NCBI RefSeq assembly: GCF_036014115.1
Contig: NZ_CP107913.1
Location: forward strand, 5,007,001 to 5,071,000
Reading direction: 5' to 3'
Source: Streptomyces sp. NBC_00448
Lineage (GTDB): Bacteria; Actinomycetota; Actinomycetes; Streptomycetales; Streptomycetaceae
DNA length: 64,000 nt
Made by a program: the position numbers and the translations under genes. A model generated the notes under the pieces. It was not told where the DNA came from. It saw only the letters and a list, made by a program, of their open reading frames with translations, and did not search any database. Every line of letters begins with the position of its first letter. The first letter of the stretch is position 1. Below, in pieces: positions 9,656-16,906 of the stretch.

Positions 9656-11809
9656 TTACTCCCCGTCACCAGCGGCGGTGTCGGCATCCCGGGCGGCGAG
9701 CGCGGTGCGGACCTTGGCGCGGTCGACGACCATCACGCCGTCGGACTTGTGCGGGGCCGCGCCGAACGGGTCCAGCACCTCGCGCAGGTCCCCGAACTTC
9801 CACCCCCGGTACTCGGTGGGGCGCAGTTCGGCGAGGCGCTGCAACACCTCCTGCGTGCGCATCCGGTCGGCGTCGGCGAGCACGGTGGCGATGTCGGCGA
9901 GCGCGTCCACCTGTTGGCTGGTGTCGACCGCGCTGCGGGTGGTCACGCCCGTGCGGCGGGCCTTGGCCCGCTGCGCGATCTCGGCGGCGGCGTCGCCGTC
10001 GATGAAGTGCGTGCGGATGGTGATGGACGACTGGCCGGGGGCGAGCTTCACCCCGTCGCCCGCCACGACGACGGTGCCCTTGTCCAGGCCCTGGCGGAGC
10101 TTGTGCGGGGCGGCGCCGCCGTCGATGGCCTTGTCTCCCAGCGCCATCCGGGCCTGCGACTCCGTGCCCAGCACGAGCGAGGCGCGGATGTGCGCGCCTT
10201 CCCGGACGAGCTTGGGAAGGTTCTGGTCGGTCGGGTCCTGCGTGCCCTGCCACAGCAGCACGTCGACCGCACGGCCCTGGTTGTGGATCTTCCGCGCGGC
10301 CTGGAAATACCGGGAGGTGGCCTTGACCCCGCCATACGGGCGCTTGTCCGGGCCGACCGCCGGGCACATGAACGCCACCTGCGCCTCATCCACCAGCAGG
10401 ATCAGCGGGTCCCACGTGGTGCCGGCCGGAGCCATCAGGCGCCGCTCCATCTCGGCGACGCCCTCTTCCAGCATCTCGGTTGCGTCGATGACGTGGTCGT
10501 CGGTCGGGCCCTCGATCAGCACCGTGGCCAGACCGTCGAACATCCGCCAGTCCCCGACGCCCTTGAGGTCGGCGATCCGCACCTGCACGGTCGGGTCGAG
10601 CACCAGCCACAGCAGCAGCGCCCGGAGCGAGGCGGTCTTGCCCTGGTTGGACAGGCCGGTGATGAGCAGGTGGCGTTGGAACAGGCTGATCAGGGCGGCG
10701 TCCCCGCGCAGGTCCTGACCCCACGGGGCCCGACCGGTCGCGTAGGCGGCGGACATGTCGGCGTCGATCGTGAGCGGGGACGGGCCGATCGGCTCGTCCA
10801 GCGCGCCGGAGTCCGCGATCCACAGGCGCACGGTCCGGGCGGCCTGAGGGATCGTGATGAACACCTCGTGCTCGTGGCGTCCCAGGTTCTCGGCGAGCTT
10901 GCGGCGGCGCCCCTGCACCTCTTCGGTGGAGACGCCGGAGGGAAGGGTGACGTCGACTTCGACACCGCATCCGGCGATCCGGATCGGTCCGAGCATCGCG
11001 GCGCCGTTGTCCTCCATGGCCTTGATCGCGCCGCGCAGTGCGGCGATGCCCAGGTCACGCAGGGCGGTGACCACGATCGACGGGGTGATCGGCATCCCGT
11101 CGGTGGAGCGCTGCACGGCCGGGAGCGCCCAGTTGGGGGCGGCCTGCCCGCGCCGGCCGACGTTCCACAGCGTGAGCAGGGCTGCCCACGGGGCGAGGAA
11201 GACCGCCGGGCCCCACACGATCGACGCGACCCACACCAGCGTGCGGACCACGTCGATGGTGAACGCGATCGGGGCGATGACCTGTGACACGTCGTGCTCG
11301 GCGAACGCCAGCACCGTGCCCAGGGCGATCAGGCCCCCGGCGGTGGTGGCGGCGCCGACCAGCGCGCCCTTGGCGAGGCGCTGCGGGGCGGTGAGCAGGT
11401 CCATGCGCCGCTGGTGGCGGGCGGCGCGGAACTGCCGGCCCCGCTCCTCCCACTCCATCGCGGTCTCGTGCTGCCCCGCGACTTCGGCGATACGGATCAT
11501 CCGCTCGTAGCGGGCGGCGGAACGGCCGTCCCAGGCGCGCTTGGCGAGGATGCCCGCGCCGCCGGCCACGTAGGCGCCGTGCCGGGCCGCCGTGCGGGCG
11601 GCGGTACGGGTGCGCGGGTCGGTCGCGACCACCCGCACCGTACGCGCGGAGCGCCGCCACAACGGCACCGCCGGGGCGGCGGAGTCGGCGGGGAGGATGA
11701 CACCTTCCAGCACCTCGCGCGGCGGCGGGGTGTCGGAGGGGTCGGTGTGCTTGGTCAGATCGGGTACGGGTCGGGGGCGGTAGGCGTCCAGGTCGATGAT
11801 CTCGGTCAT
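9656..11809 (-). CDS. traB: TraB/FtsK-SpoIIIE DNA translocase (conjugal transfer)
   Basis: 717 aa. Transfers double-stranded element DNA between mycelia as a hexameric FtsK-like pump. N-terminal about 140 residues basic; two membrane segments about 146-170 and 183-216; FtsK/SpoIIIE ATPase from about 345. Walker A GLSNQGKT (385-392), Walker B LILLVDEAQ with Asp474-Glu475; C-terminal winged-helix-like region about 640-700 that would read clt repeats. Length and layout match AICE main transfer proteins (TraSA/TraB). ATG at 11809; a hairpin leader (11846-11890) precedes it. Confidence 0.93.
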   Translation of the reverse strand: MTEIIDLDAYRPRPVPDLTKHTDPSDTPPPREVLEGVILPADSAAPAVPLWRRSARTVRVVATDPRTRTAARTAARHGAYVAGGAGILAKRAWDGRSAARYERMIRIAEVAGQHETAMEWEERGRQFRAARHQRRMDLLTAPQRLAKGALVGAATTAGGLIALGTVLAFAEHDVSQVIAPIAFTIDVVRTLVWVASIVWGPAVFLAPWAALLTLWNVGRRGQAAPNWALPAVQRSTDGMPITPSIVVTALRDLGIAALRGAIKAMEDNGAAMLGPIRIAGCGVEVDVTLPSGVSTEEVQGRRRKLAENLGRHEHEVFITIPQAARTVRLWIADSGALDEPIGPSPLTIDADMSAAYATGRAPWGQDLRGDAALISLFQRHLLITGLSNQGKTASLRALLLWLVLDPTVQVRIADLKGVGDWRMFDGLATVLIEGPTDDHVIDATEMLEEGVAEMERRLMAPAGTTWDPLILLVDEAQVAFMCPAVGPDKRPYGGVKATSRYFQAARKIHNQGRAVDVLLWQGTQDPTDQNLPKLVREGAHIRASLVLGTESQARMALGDKAIDGGAAPHKLRQGLDKGTVVVAGDGVKLAPGQSSITIRTHFIDGDAAAEIAQRAKARRTGVTTRSAVDTSQQVDALADIATVLADADRMRTQEVLQRLAELRPTEYRGWKFGDLREVLDPFGAAPHKSDGVMVVDRAKVRTALAARDADTAAGDGE

Positions 11810-11845
11810 GCTGGTGTTCCCTGCTCTCCGAGTTGAGGTGCGGGG

Positions 11846-11890
11846 CCCGGAACGGCCGGACAGCTTGCCGGCAGGTACGGCCGTTCCGGG
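11846..11890 (-). promoter_or_regulatory. Leader stem-loop before traB
   Basis: Perfect 13-bp stem, CCCGGAACGGCCG (11846-11858) and complement (11878-11890), with a 19-nt loop containing the palindrome TGCCGGCA. It lies 6 nt after the stop of the upstream small gene and about 37 nt before the traB start. No U-run follows. Same placement as stem-loop A but a different loop, so it may be a partial terminator, a stabiliser or a binding site. Confidence 0.5.
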
Positions 11891-11896
11891 GCGAAC

Positions 11897-12103
11897 TCAC
11901 TTCTCCGCCGCAGTGGCGGCCTTCTCGGCACGCTTGCGCGCGCCGTCTAAGACGCGGTCCAACTTGCGCCGCAAGTCCCGCTGGTCAACGTCCTCACCAG
12001 CGATACCGCGCTTGGCCATACGGCCGATGAGCCACGCGACCTTGGCCGCTTCGCCGGCGGTCAGGGGCGGGTCGTTGGGGTGGGTGCGGATCACCGGTGT
12101 CAC
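11897..12103 (-). CDS. Small basic protein of the transfer operon
   Basis: 68 aa from GTG 12103, overlapping the upstream stop by 4 bp. Sequence has LTAGEAAKVAWLIGRMAKRG followed by a charged helix (DLRRKLDRVLDGARKRAEKA), predicted all-helical. Not recognised. Small helical proteins of this kind accompany tra and spd genes in AICEs. Translational coupling to the membrane protein upstream suggests a role in intramycelial spread. Confidence 0.7.
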   Translation of the reverse strand: MTPVIRTHPNDPPLTAGEAAKVAWLIGRMAKRGIAGEDVDQRDLRRKLDRVLDGARKRAEKAATAAEK

Positions 12104-12423
12104 CGCTTCCTGATGTCGCGGTAGATGCCGTAGACCACCAGCGCGACCAGGGCGATGCAGGCCGACGCGATGGCCAGCGCCACGGCGGCGAACGCGACGG
12201 TGACCATGAGCATCGAGCCGCCGATACCGATGGCCAGCCACTTGCCGGCCGCGCCCGCGCTGGACTGCTGCGCCACGACCACGGGCGGCGGGGTCGCCGG
12301 GGTGGTGGGCTGTTGGGCCTGGATGATCTGGGCGGCCTGGATCGCGGCGAGGATCACCGCGAACTGCTCGCCCTGCCGGGCGGCTTCGACCGCTTCGGCA
12401 GACGCCTTGTTGAGGTCGGTCAT
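12100..12423 (-). CDS. Spd-like membrane protein
   Basis: 107 aa from ATG 12423 (GGGAGA 8 nt upstream). The N-terminal 45 residues are Ala/Gln-rich and helical, then a Pro/Val linker, then one or two membrane helices (about residues 62-98, GSMLMVTVAFAAVALAIASA) and a basic tail YRDIRKR. Resembles plasmid-spread (Spd) proteins by size, topology and location between spdB and traB. Specific function not shown. Confidence 0.7.
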   Translation of the reverse strand: MTDLNKASAEAVEAARQGEQFAVILAAIQAAQIIQAQQPTTPATPPPVVVAQQSSAGAAGKWLAIGIGGSMLMVTVAFAAVALAIASACIALVALVVYGIYRDIRKR

Positions 12424-12440
12424 GACGAGGTCTCCCGTTC

Positions 12441-13301
12441 TCACAGGGCCGCAGCGGTGTCGGCGTGCTGGTCGGTGTCGACCAGGTGCAGGGGCGCCGG
12501 GGCGGTGCGCTCGGCGCGCAGGGCATCGCGCAACATCCGGCCGTTGGCGGACGAGGTGTGCACGGCCTTGCGGATCGCCTCGCCGGTCAGTTCGTCGTCC
12601 GACCAGTCGGCGGTTGCTTGCCGTGCCTCGGTCAGCAGTTGGTCGGGGGTGCGGGTCGGTCGGGGCGTGCGGGCCGACTTCGGCACCGGGCCGGTCGGTC
12701 GACGGGGACCGGCCGGGGCAGGCTCGACGGGTGGGGGAAGCGGCGCAGGGTCGGTCGACTCCGGCACGGTCGGGGCAACCGGCGCGGGCGGGGTCGCGGG
12801 AGCCGACTCCCGCAGGTCAGACCCCAACCGATTTACGGTAGATGCGATGATCTGATCCTGATTTGCGACCAGGGCGGGTCGGTGGTGGAGAACCTTGGCG
12901 ACCAGGTCGGAGCCGAAGAAGATCGACCCGACCGGCAGCGAGGTGGCCAGCAGGACCAGCACGCAGTTGGCGGGCCCGTAGTCGACCAGGTGCATCCGGC
13001 CGGCGGCGTGCGCATGCAGGGCGGGCACCAGACCGTGCACGTAGTTCAGGACCAGCGAGGCGGCGGTGTAGCCAGCCAGCACCCGCAACGCGAACTTCCG
13101 GTCCGCACCGGTCAGCACCAGCGTGGCGACCAACGCGAGGGCCATCAGTCCGTCGACCACGAACGGGTAGAGCAGGGCGGCGGTGTGGTCCGCGCCGACC
13201 GTGCTGGCGATGTCGCGCAACGCGTTCCAGGACACCCGGAACGCCATCCCGACGACCACCACTAACGCAGCCACCAGAAGGGTCTTGGCGGTGCGGTTCA
13301 T
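12441..13301 (-). CDS. spdB: DUF2637 spread protein (SpdB-like)
   Basis: 286 aa. Four membrane segments in the first about 135 residues (5-25, 42-63, 72-93, 110-130), including SWNALRDIAS and the PFVVDGLMALA motif typical of DUF2637. The cytoplasmic tail has a Pro-rich linker and a helical C-terminal segment (RTPDQLLTEARQATADW) that looks like a small winged helix. DUF2637 proteins of Streptomyces plasmids take part in intramycelial spread (pock formation). Start ATG 13301 overlaps the preceding stop by 4 bp. Confidence 0.85.
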   Translation of the reverse strand: MNRTAKTLLVAALVVVVGMAFRVSWNALRDIASTVGADHTAALLYPFVVDGLMALALVATLVLTGADRKFALRVLAGYTAASLVLNYVHGLVPALHAHAAGRMHLVDYGPANCVLVLLATSLPVGSIFFGSDLVAKVLHHRPALVANQDQIIASTVNRLGSDLRESAPATPPAPVAPTVPESTDPAPLPPPVEPAPAGPRRPTGPVPKSARTPRPTRTPDQLLTEARQATADWSDDELTGEAIRKAVHTSSANGRMLRDALRAERTAPAPLHLVDTDQHADTAAAL

Positions 13302-13597
13302 GCCGCCAGCCCCTTCCTGCCCGCCCGGCGGCGGACCACCGTGGCGCGGCGGGGCGCCGGGGCGAGGTGCAGCAGCTCCGGCATGGTCCGGCCGATCGTC
13401 TCCACCGCCAAAGCGGTGGTCCGGTCGACCATGCCCGGGTCGTCGGCGAGGATGTCCCGGGCCGCCGCCTCACGCGCGGCCCGCTCCTGGTCGCTCTCGC
13501 CCCCGACGCCCAGCCACAGGTCCAGCGGGGTGCCCAGCGCAAGCTCGATGAACTCGGTCGTGCTCTCGGCCCGGTGGGGGCCAACGAAGTCGTACAC
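13298..13597 (-). CDS. Unknown first gene of the transfer operon
   Basis: 99 aa from GTG 13597 (AGGAG 8 nt upstream). Acidic helical body (TEFIELALGTPLDLWLGVGG, then alternating Arg/Glu/Asp) and a very basic C-terminus (RRATVVRRRAGRKG). Not recognised. First gene after leader stem-loop B and coupled to spdB by a 4-bp overlap, so its translation sets that of the operon. Could be a small regulator or spread protein. Confidence 0.65.
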   Translation of the reverse strand: MYDFVGPHRAESTTEFIELALGTPLDLWLGVGGESDQERAAREAAARDILADDPGMVDRTTALAVETIGRTMPELLHLAPAPRRATVVRRRAGRKGLAA

Positions 13598-14029
13598 GGG
13601 TCGTCTCCTGACGATGGATGGAGGGGCCCGGCGCGGCGGAATGTCCTTGGTCGGGAGCCGCCGAACCGGGCATGGGTGGTGCGAGCGCCCCGGGCCGGAT
13701 CTGATCCGGCGCCCTCACGGCGTGAATACCGGGGCTGACGTGCATGTCTCCTTCAGGCCAGCGACTCCCGTGTCAGGTAGAGCCGCCTAAGCCCGTTTCA
13801 GGCAGAGACGTGACCTTTCGGTCTCGTGCCCTCCGGATGCAAAGGCCCCGGGCGCCTCGGTCCGCTCTGTCCCGGACCCCTTGGGTGTGCTTGAGCAGGC
13901 CAAAGAAGGCCCCTCGTTCGCCGGCCGAGTTCCCTCGGTGGCGACATGCTCAACATAACCAACATGCTTAGACAGGTCAAGCAGGTTGGCCAGACCACGC
14001 AGGTTGGGCAGGTGGATTACCATGGGGGG
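13598..14029. promoter_or_regulatory. Divergent control region of the transfer operon and GntR gene
   Basis: 432 bp without a gene. It holds stem-loop B (13626-13671); a 17-bp palindrome, GCCGGATC-T-GATCCGGC (13694-13710); and, next to the GntR start, an inverted repeat with 11-bp arms (13959-13969 and 13979-13989, 10 of 11 paired, 9-bp spacer). The half-sites repeat at an 18-bp period: ACATGCT at 13944 and 13962, GCAGGTTGG at 13981 and 13999. A GntR regulator commonly binds its own promoter and that of tra. No clear -10/-35 was picked. Confidence 0.6.
13626..13671 (-). promoter_or_regulatory. Leader stem-loop B before the spd/tra operon
   Basis: Stem of GCCCGG (13626-13631) with 13666-13671 and CGGCGG (13634-13639) with 13658-13663, separated by a 2x2 internal loop. 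The loop (13640-13657) is the loop of stem-loop A plus one base. Downstream CTCCATCCATC and AGGAGA are shared too. Outer stem sequences differ between copies yet still pair, which favours a structured RNA over a DNA-binding site. Confidence 0.6.
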
Positions 14030-14872
14030 ATGACCCTCGACCCGAACGACGAACGCCCCCCGTACTTGCAGGTCAGTGGCATCCTGCGAGCCGAGATCCT
14101 GACGAAGAAGTTCGAGCCTGGCGTTCAGATGCCGTCTGGCCCTGAGCTGTCCAAGCGGTTCGGCGTCGCCCGTGGCACGGTGACCAAGGCGCTCGACATG
14201 CTGAGGGACGAAGGGCTGATCGTGACACGCAAGGGTTCCGGCTCCTTCGTGCGCGAGCGGACGGAACGGCCCGTGGGGCTTCGTCCACACCTGGAGATGG
14301 CGTTCACCGAGCCTCAGGTGACCGTTGATTTCACCGGCTTCAGCAGTGAGACGCTGCACAGCGCGATGCAAGAGCCGTTGGACAAGATCCGCTCCGGTCG
14401 GCTTCGTCCCGAGTCGATTGCTGTCCGTCTGTTGCTTCCTGACACCAGTGGCCCCATGGCGGTGCCGACGTTGGTCGAAGGGCTGTCGGATGACCCGGTA
14501 TTGCGGAACCGCGCGCGGGACATCGCGCTTTCCAACGCTGCCGGAATCAAGCACTCGGTTGAAGTGCTCGCGGAACTTGGACTCGTGGAAAAGGCGAGCG
14601 TCGAAGTGAAGGTTTATCGCGCGTCGGCGTTGTTCAAGCTCTACATCTTGAATCAGCGCGACGCGTTCTTTGGTTTTTACCCGCTGCGAGAGCGCACGAT
14701 GGCCATCGAAGGAGAGAATCGCAACTTCTACGACATCACAGGAAAGGACGCGACACTGTTCCACCACGCGGCGGGGCCTGACGGGGAATCCATGGGATCG
14801 CAGTACGTCCAGCAGGCACGGACGTGGTTCGGAAGCGTCTGGGAAACCATCGCGCATGAGCGTGAGGCATGA
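14030..14872 (+). CDS. GntR-family regulator (KorSA-like)
   Basis: 280 aa from ATG 14030. N-terminal GntR winged helix: PPYLQVSGILRAEILTKKFE, then PSGPELSKRFGVARGTVTKA and DEGLIVTRKGSGSFV. The C-terminal about 200 residues are not a standard UTRA domain by eye. AICEs typically carry one such repressor that controls tra and its own gene. The start has only a G-run in front, so translation may be leaderless or from a short leader. An operator-like repeat array lies just upstream. The second half is visibly less GC-rich than neighbours. Its stop overlaps the next start (ATGA). Confidence 0.88.
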   Translation: MTLDPNDERPPYLQVSGILRAEILTKKFEPGVQMPSGPELSKRFGVARGTVTKALDMLRDEGLIVTRKGSGSFVRERTERPVGLRPHLEMAFTEPQVTVDFTGFSSETLHSAMQEPLDKIRSGRLRPESIAVRLLLPDTSGPMAVPTLVEGLSDDPVLRNRARDIALSNAAGIKHSVEVLAELGLVEKASVEVKVYRASALFKLYILNQRDAFFGFYPLRERTMAIEGENRNFYDITGKDATLFHHAAGPDGESMGSQYVQQARTWFGSVWETIAHEREA

Positions 14873-15552
14873 GTGAGGTACAGGAGGCGTTGACCTCCGT
14901 ACTCAATCCGGCTCGGCATGTCCTGCTCGACTTCGACGGCCCCGTGTGCTCGATCTTCGCAAGCATTTCGGCGAGTGACGTCGCATGCCAATTGCGCGAG
15001 GAACTTTGGCGGGGGGAGTCTCCTCCCTGGGCCGAGGACGAGTCTGATCCGCTTTCTCTCCTTCGCCGTATCGAAGAGGAAATTCCGGATCTAGTGGCGC
15101 GGGCGGATAGTCACCTAATTCGACTGGAGGAAAAGGCGGCAGTCGGAGCGCGTCCCACTCCTGGCAGCGTGGCATTTCTCAAGGCATGCGCGGCAGGAGG
15201 ACGGTCGGTTTGGCTGGTGAGCAACAACGCGTCCTCGGCCATGAACAACTATCTCGCCGCGCACGGTCTTGACCGCTACGTGGCCGGACGGTTCGGCCGT
15301 GTCCCGGGGAGCCCTTCCTCTATGAAGCCGTCCCCGCAGCTTCTCGTTGCGGCGATGCGCGCTGCGGGAGCATCTAGCGGGGAGTGTGTCTTCGTAGGGG
15401 ACGCCGTGCGGGATATTGAAGCTGCCCACGCCGCCGGCATGGAGGCCATCGGGTACGCCAACAAGCCAGGCAAGGCAGAGAGGTTGGCCGGCGCAGGCGC
15501 GGCGGCCGTCGTCACCTCGATGAACGACTTGGCGGCAGCCGTCGCGCGGTAG
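14869..15552 (+). CDS. HAD-superfamily hydrolase
   Basis: 227 aa phosphatase-like protein. Motif I LLDFDGPV gives nucleophile Asp21 and acid/base Asp23; motif II WLVSNNASS; motif III Lys in GSPSSMKPSP; motif IV FVGDAVRDIEAA. The helical cap between motifs I and II (residues about 35-95) suits a small phosphoester, substrate unknown. Coupled by a 4-bp overlap to the GntR gene, so expressed with it. GntR-HAD pairs recur as cargo in streptomycete AICEs. Not needed for transfer as far as known. Confidence 0.88.
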   Translation: MSEVQEALTSVLNPARHVLLDFDGPVCSIFASISASDVACQLREELWRGESPPWAEDESDPLSLLRRIEEEIPDLVARADSHLIRLEEKAAVGARPTPGSVAFLKACAAGGRSVWLVSNNASSAMNNYLAAHGLDRYVAGRFGRVPGSPSSMKPSPQLLVAAMRAAGASSGECVFVGDAVRDIEAAHAAGMEAIGYANKPGKAERLAGAGAAAVVTSMNDLAAAVAR

Positions 15553-15771
15553 CTACTCCTGTCCGCGAATCTCTCGGTAGGCGCGCCAGAGGTCCGCAGC
15601 GGTAGCGCATTGGAACGCGGACCGTGGGCAGGCCGGGCAGGCGCCCATGTGGTCGAGATAGGCCCGGTACGCGAGATTGGCCTTGCCCTCCAAGGCGTTG
15701 CCTGCCACCACGGCGAGGGGCCGAGTCTCGTGGTCTGTGCCGGGTGGGGGTCCGTCTGTACGCTCTGCCAC
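15553..15771 (-). CDS. Small Cys-rich protein
   Basis: 72 aa from GTG 15771 (GAGGAG 5 nt upstream). Contains GNALEGKANLAYRAYLDHMG followed by ACPACP and, eight residues on, CATAADLWRAYREI; three cysteines that could bind metal with His. Not recognised. It is convergent with the HAD gene and abuts its stop codon exactly. Size and motif resemble small regulators found beside GntR genes in AICEs, but this is not certain. Confidence 0.6.
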   Translation of the reverse strand: MAERTDGPPPGTDHETRPLAVVAGNALEGKANLAYRAYLDHMGACPACPRSAFQCATAADLWRAYREIRGQE

Positions 15772-15864
15772 GTCGACTCCTCAGTAGTCGGCCGTCCCCC
15801 CGGACCGGTCGCACGGTTGCGGGGGATCTCTCTGTCTGTCCTCCATCTGACCGTACTACCCCCT

Positions 15865-15882
15865 GCTACCCCCGTGGGTAGC
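15865..15882. promoter_or_regulatory. Palindrome upstream of second GntR gene
   Basis: GCTACCC (15865-15871) and its complement GGGTAGC (15876-15882) around CCGT. It lies 35 bp before the start of the second GntR gene and about 95 bp before the divergent 72-aa gene, with partial copies at 15855 (ACTACCCCC) and 15897 (GGCTACC). A fitting autoregulatory operator; inferred. Confidence 0.45.
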
Positions 15883-15917
15883 TATGCCTTCCCTTGGCTA
15901 CCTGCCTAGCTTGCAGA

Positions 15918-16169
15918 ATGACCATCGACCGAGAGGGGCCCGTGCCCCCGTACCGGCAGATCGCCGACCAATTGCGCGAGCGAATCGGCGACGGATCGAT
16001 CCCGGTGGGCCGACGTATCCCGAGCATGGTGGAGATGGAGCAGTACTACGGCGTCGCACGCGACACCCTGCGCAAGGCTGTGCAGGTACTCAAGGACGAA
16101 GGACTCGTCGAGACCGTGAACGGCATGGGCATTTACGTCATCAAGCTGCCGACCCCGCCCGAGGCATAG
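15918..16169 (+). CDS. Small GntR-type winged-helix regulator
   Basis: 83 aa from ATG 15918. It is almost only the DNA-binding domain: VPPYRQIADQLRERIGDGSI, PSMVEMEQYYGVARDTLRKA, DEGLVETVNGMGIYVI. No effector domain, so it would respond through another partner or act as a plain repressor. No ribosome site is seen; a leaderless transcript is possible. It is the last gene of the element before attR and may control excision or the divergent 72-aa gene. Confidence 0.85.
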   Translation: MTIDREGPVPPYRQIADQLRERIGDGSIPVGRRIPSMVEMEQYYGVARDTLRKAVQVLKDEGLVETVNGMGIYVIKLPTPPEA

Positions 16170-16198
16170 CCTCATCCATGAGTGGATCTGACCTGCGA

Positions 16199-16236
16199 GC
16201 CGACATCAACGGCCGACATCAACACTGGCTGACACC
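16199..16236. promoter_or_regulatory. Candidate integrase arm-type sites, right end
   Basis: GCCGACATCAAC occurs at 16199-16210 and 16212-16223, followed by GCTGACACC at 16228-16236. The left end has GCTGACATCAG and GTTGACATC. Placement on both sides of the core repeats suits arm sites for Int/Xis. The rest of 16170-16328 shows no gene. Confidence 0.45.
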
Positions 16237-16328
16237 CACTGACGGGGATGAACATGTCACGGCAGTCGCCACGTTGTGAGCAGTGAGTAAGCCCTGATCC
16301 AGCCGCAGGGATGGCGCGGCGGATCTAA

Positions 16329-16371
16329 CTGATAAGGAAGAGGCCCCAGGTTCAAGTCCTGGTAGCCCCAC
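16329..16371 (+). other. attR core (43-bp copy of tRNA-Ile 3' end)
   Basis: Exact copy of 4873-4915. It has only the anticodon loop, the 3' anticodon strand, T-arm and 3' acceptor strand, and no 5' half, so it is not a tRNA gene. It marks the right boundary of the element; the original chromosome resumes at 16372. Confidence 0.95.
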
Positions 16372-16380
16372 TCGCAGACA

Positions 16381-16410
16381 GGCGGCTCGGTCCTGAGGGA
16401 CCGGGCCGCC
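16381..16410. terminator. Hairpin terminator after attR
   Basis: GGCGGCTCGGTCC (16381-16393) pairs with GGACCGGGCCGCC (16398-16410), one T-G pair, loop TGAG, followed by TTCGTCGTT. It probably was the terminator of tRNA-Ile before the element inserted. In the rest of 16411-16622 a TATAGT preceded by TGTG (16565-16574) is a plausible extended -10 for the DLW-39 gene. Confidence 0.7.
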
Positions 16411-16622
16411 TTCGTCGTTCTCCGGCCGAGGTCGCTGCGTCGGGGTTCCGCGGCGGGTCAGGTTCGGCGCCTGGCGAGGTTCGGCCGGTCGCGGGAGCGC
16501 TACTTCCACTGGGCGTGATGCCCTACCCGTTTTCGGTGCCAGGTAACCGTTCGGTATCGGCTGCTGTGTATAGTCGGGCGGGTCAGAAGCTCGTCTCACG
16601 CTAGAAGGAGGAGGGTCAGGCG

Positions 16623-16763
16623 ATGAAGAAGATTCTCCTGATCGCCCTGGCCGCCGTTGCCGGGCTGTTCGTGTACCGGCAGATCCAGGCGGACCGCGCC
16701 GAGCAGGACCTGTGGACGGAAGCCACTGACACGGTCCCGGGTGGCTCCGGCACAGACGTGTGA
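16623..16763 (+). CDS. DLW-39 family small protein
   Basis: 46 aa, too short for most gene finders. AAGGAGG precedes ATG 16623. A hydrophobic N-terminal helix (LLIALAAVAGLFVY) is followed by RQIQADRAEQDLWTEATD, which contains the Asp-Leu-Trp signature at about residues 29-31. The DLW-39 family is found near gyrA and tRNA-Ile/tRNA-Ala in streptomycetes, which is the context here once the element is removed. Probably a membrane-anchored micro-protein; function unknown. Confidence 0.85.
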   Translation: MKKILLIALAAVAGLFVYRQIQADRAEQDLWTEATDTVPGGSGTDV

Positions 16764-16806
16764 GACGCCGTTAGCAGGACGCCGCAAGGCGTGGGGGCGA
16801 TCTCCG

Positions 16807-16835
16807 GGCCCCGGTCGCACAGCGCGACCGGGGCC
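16807..16835. terminator. Hairpin terminator
   Basis: 12-bp perfect stem, GGCCCCGGTCGC (16807-16818) and complement (16824-16835), loop ACAGC, followed by TTCGC. It ends the DLW-39 transcript and lies 71 bp before the next gene. Confidence 0.7.
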
Positions 16836-16906
16836 TTCGCTGTTCCCGCGGGCTTCGATACGGTGCCGGTGCATCGCGCTCTGATCGGTGGGGACAGGAG
16901 CAGGGG

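Larger units (their letters stand above)
4873..16371. mobile_element. Actinomycete integrative and conjugative element (AICE) in tRNA-Ile
   Basis: 11.5-kb element between 43-bp att repeats. Order from attL: int, xis, iteron region, DUF3631 protein, 119-aa Cys/His protein, Prim-Pol, RRQRL-type protein, traB, 68-aa and 107-aa proteins, spdB, 99-aa protein, then divergent GntR and HAD genes, a 72-aa gene and a small GntR gene. This is the pSAM2-like AICE plan with a primase-based rather than RepSA replication module. All genes look intact, so it may still excise and transfer. No resistance gene or biosynthetic cargo is present. Confidence 0.93.

Noticed and set aside
14869..16169. Toxin-antitoxin or phage-defence module in the AICE cargo
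   Set aside because: HAD and GntR proteins and a small Cys protein show no toxin, nuclease or known defence domain; kept only as unknown cargo.
16329..16371. Second tRNA-Ile gene
   Set aside because: Only the 3' half is present; it is the attR copy.
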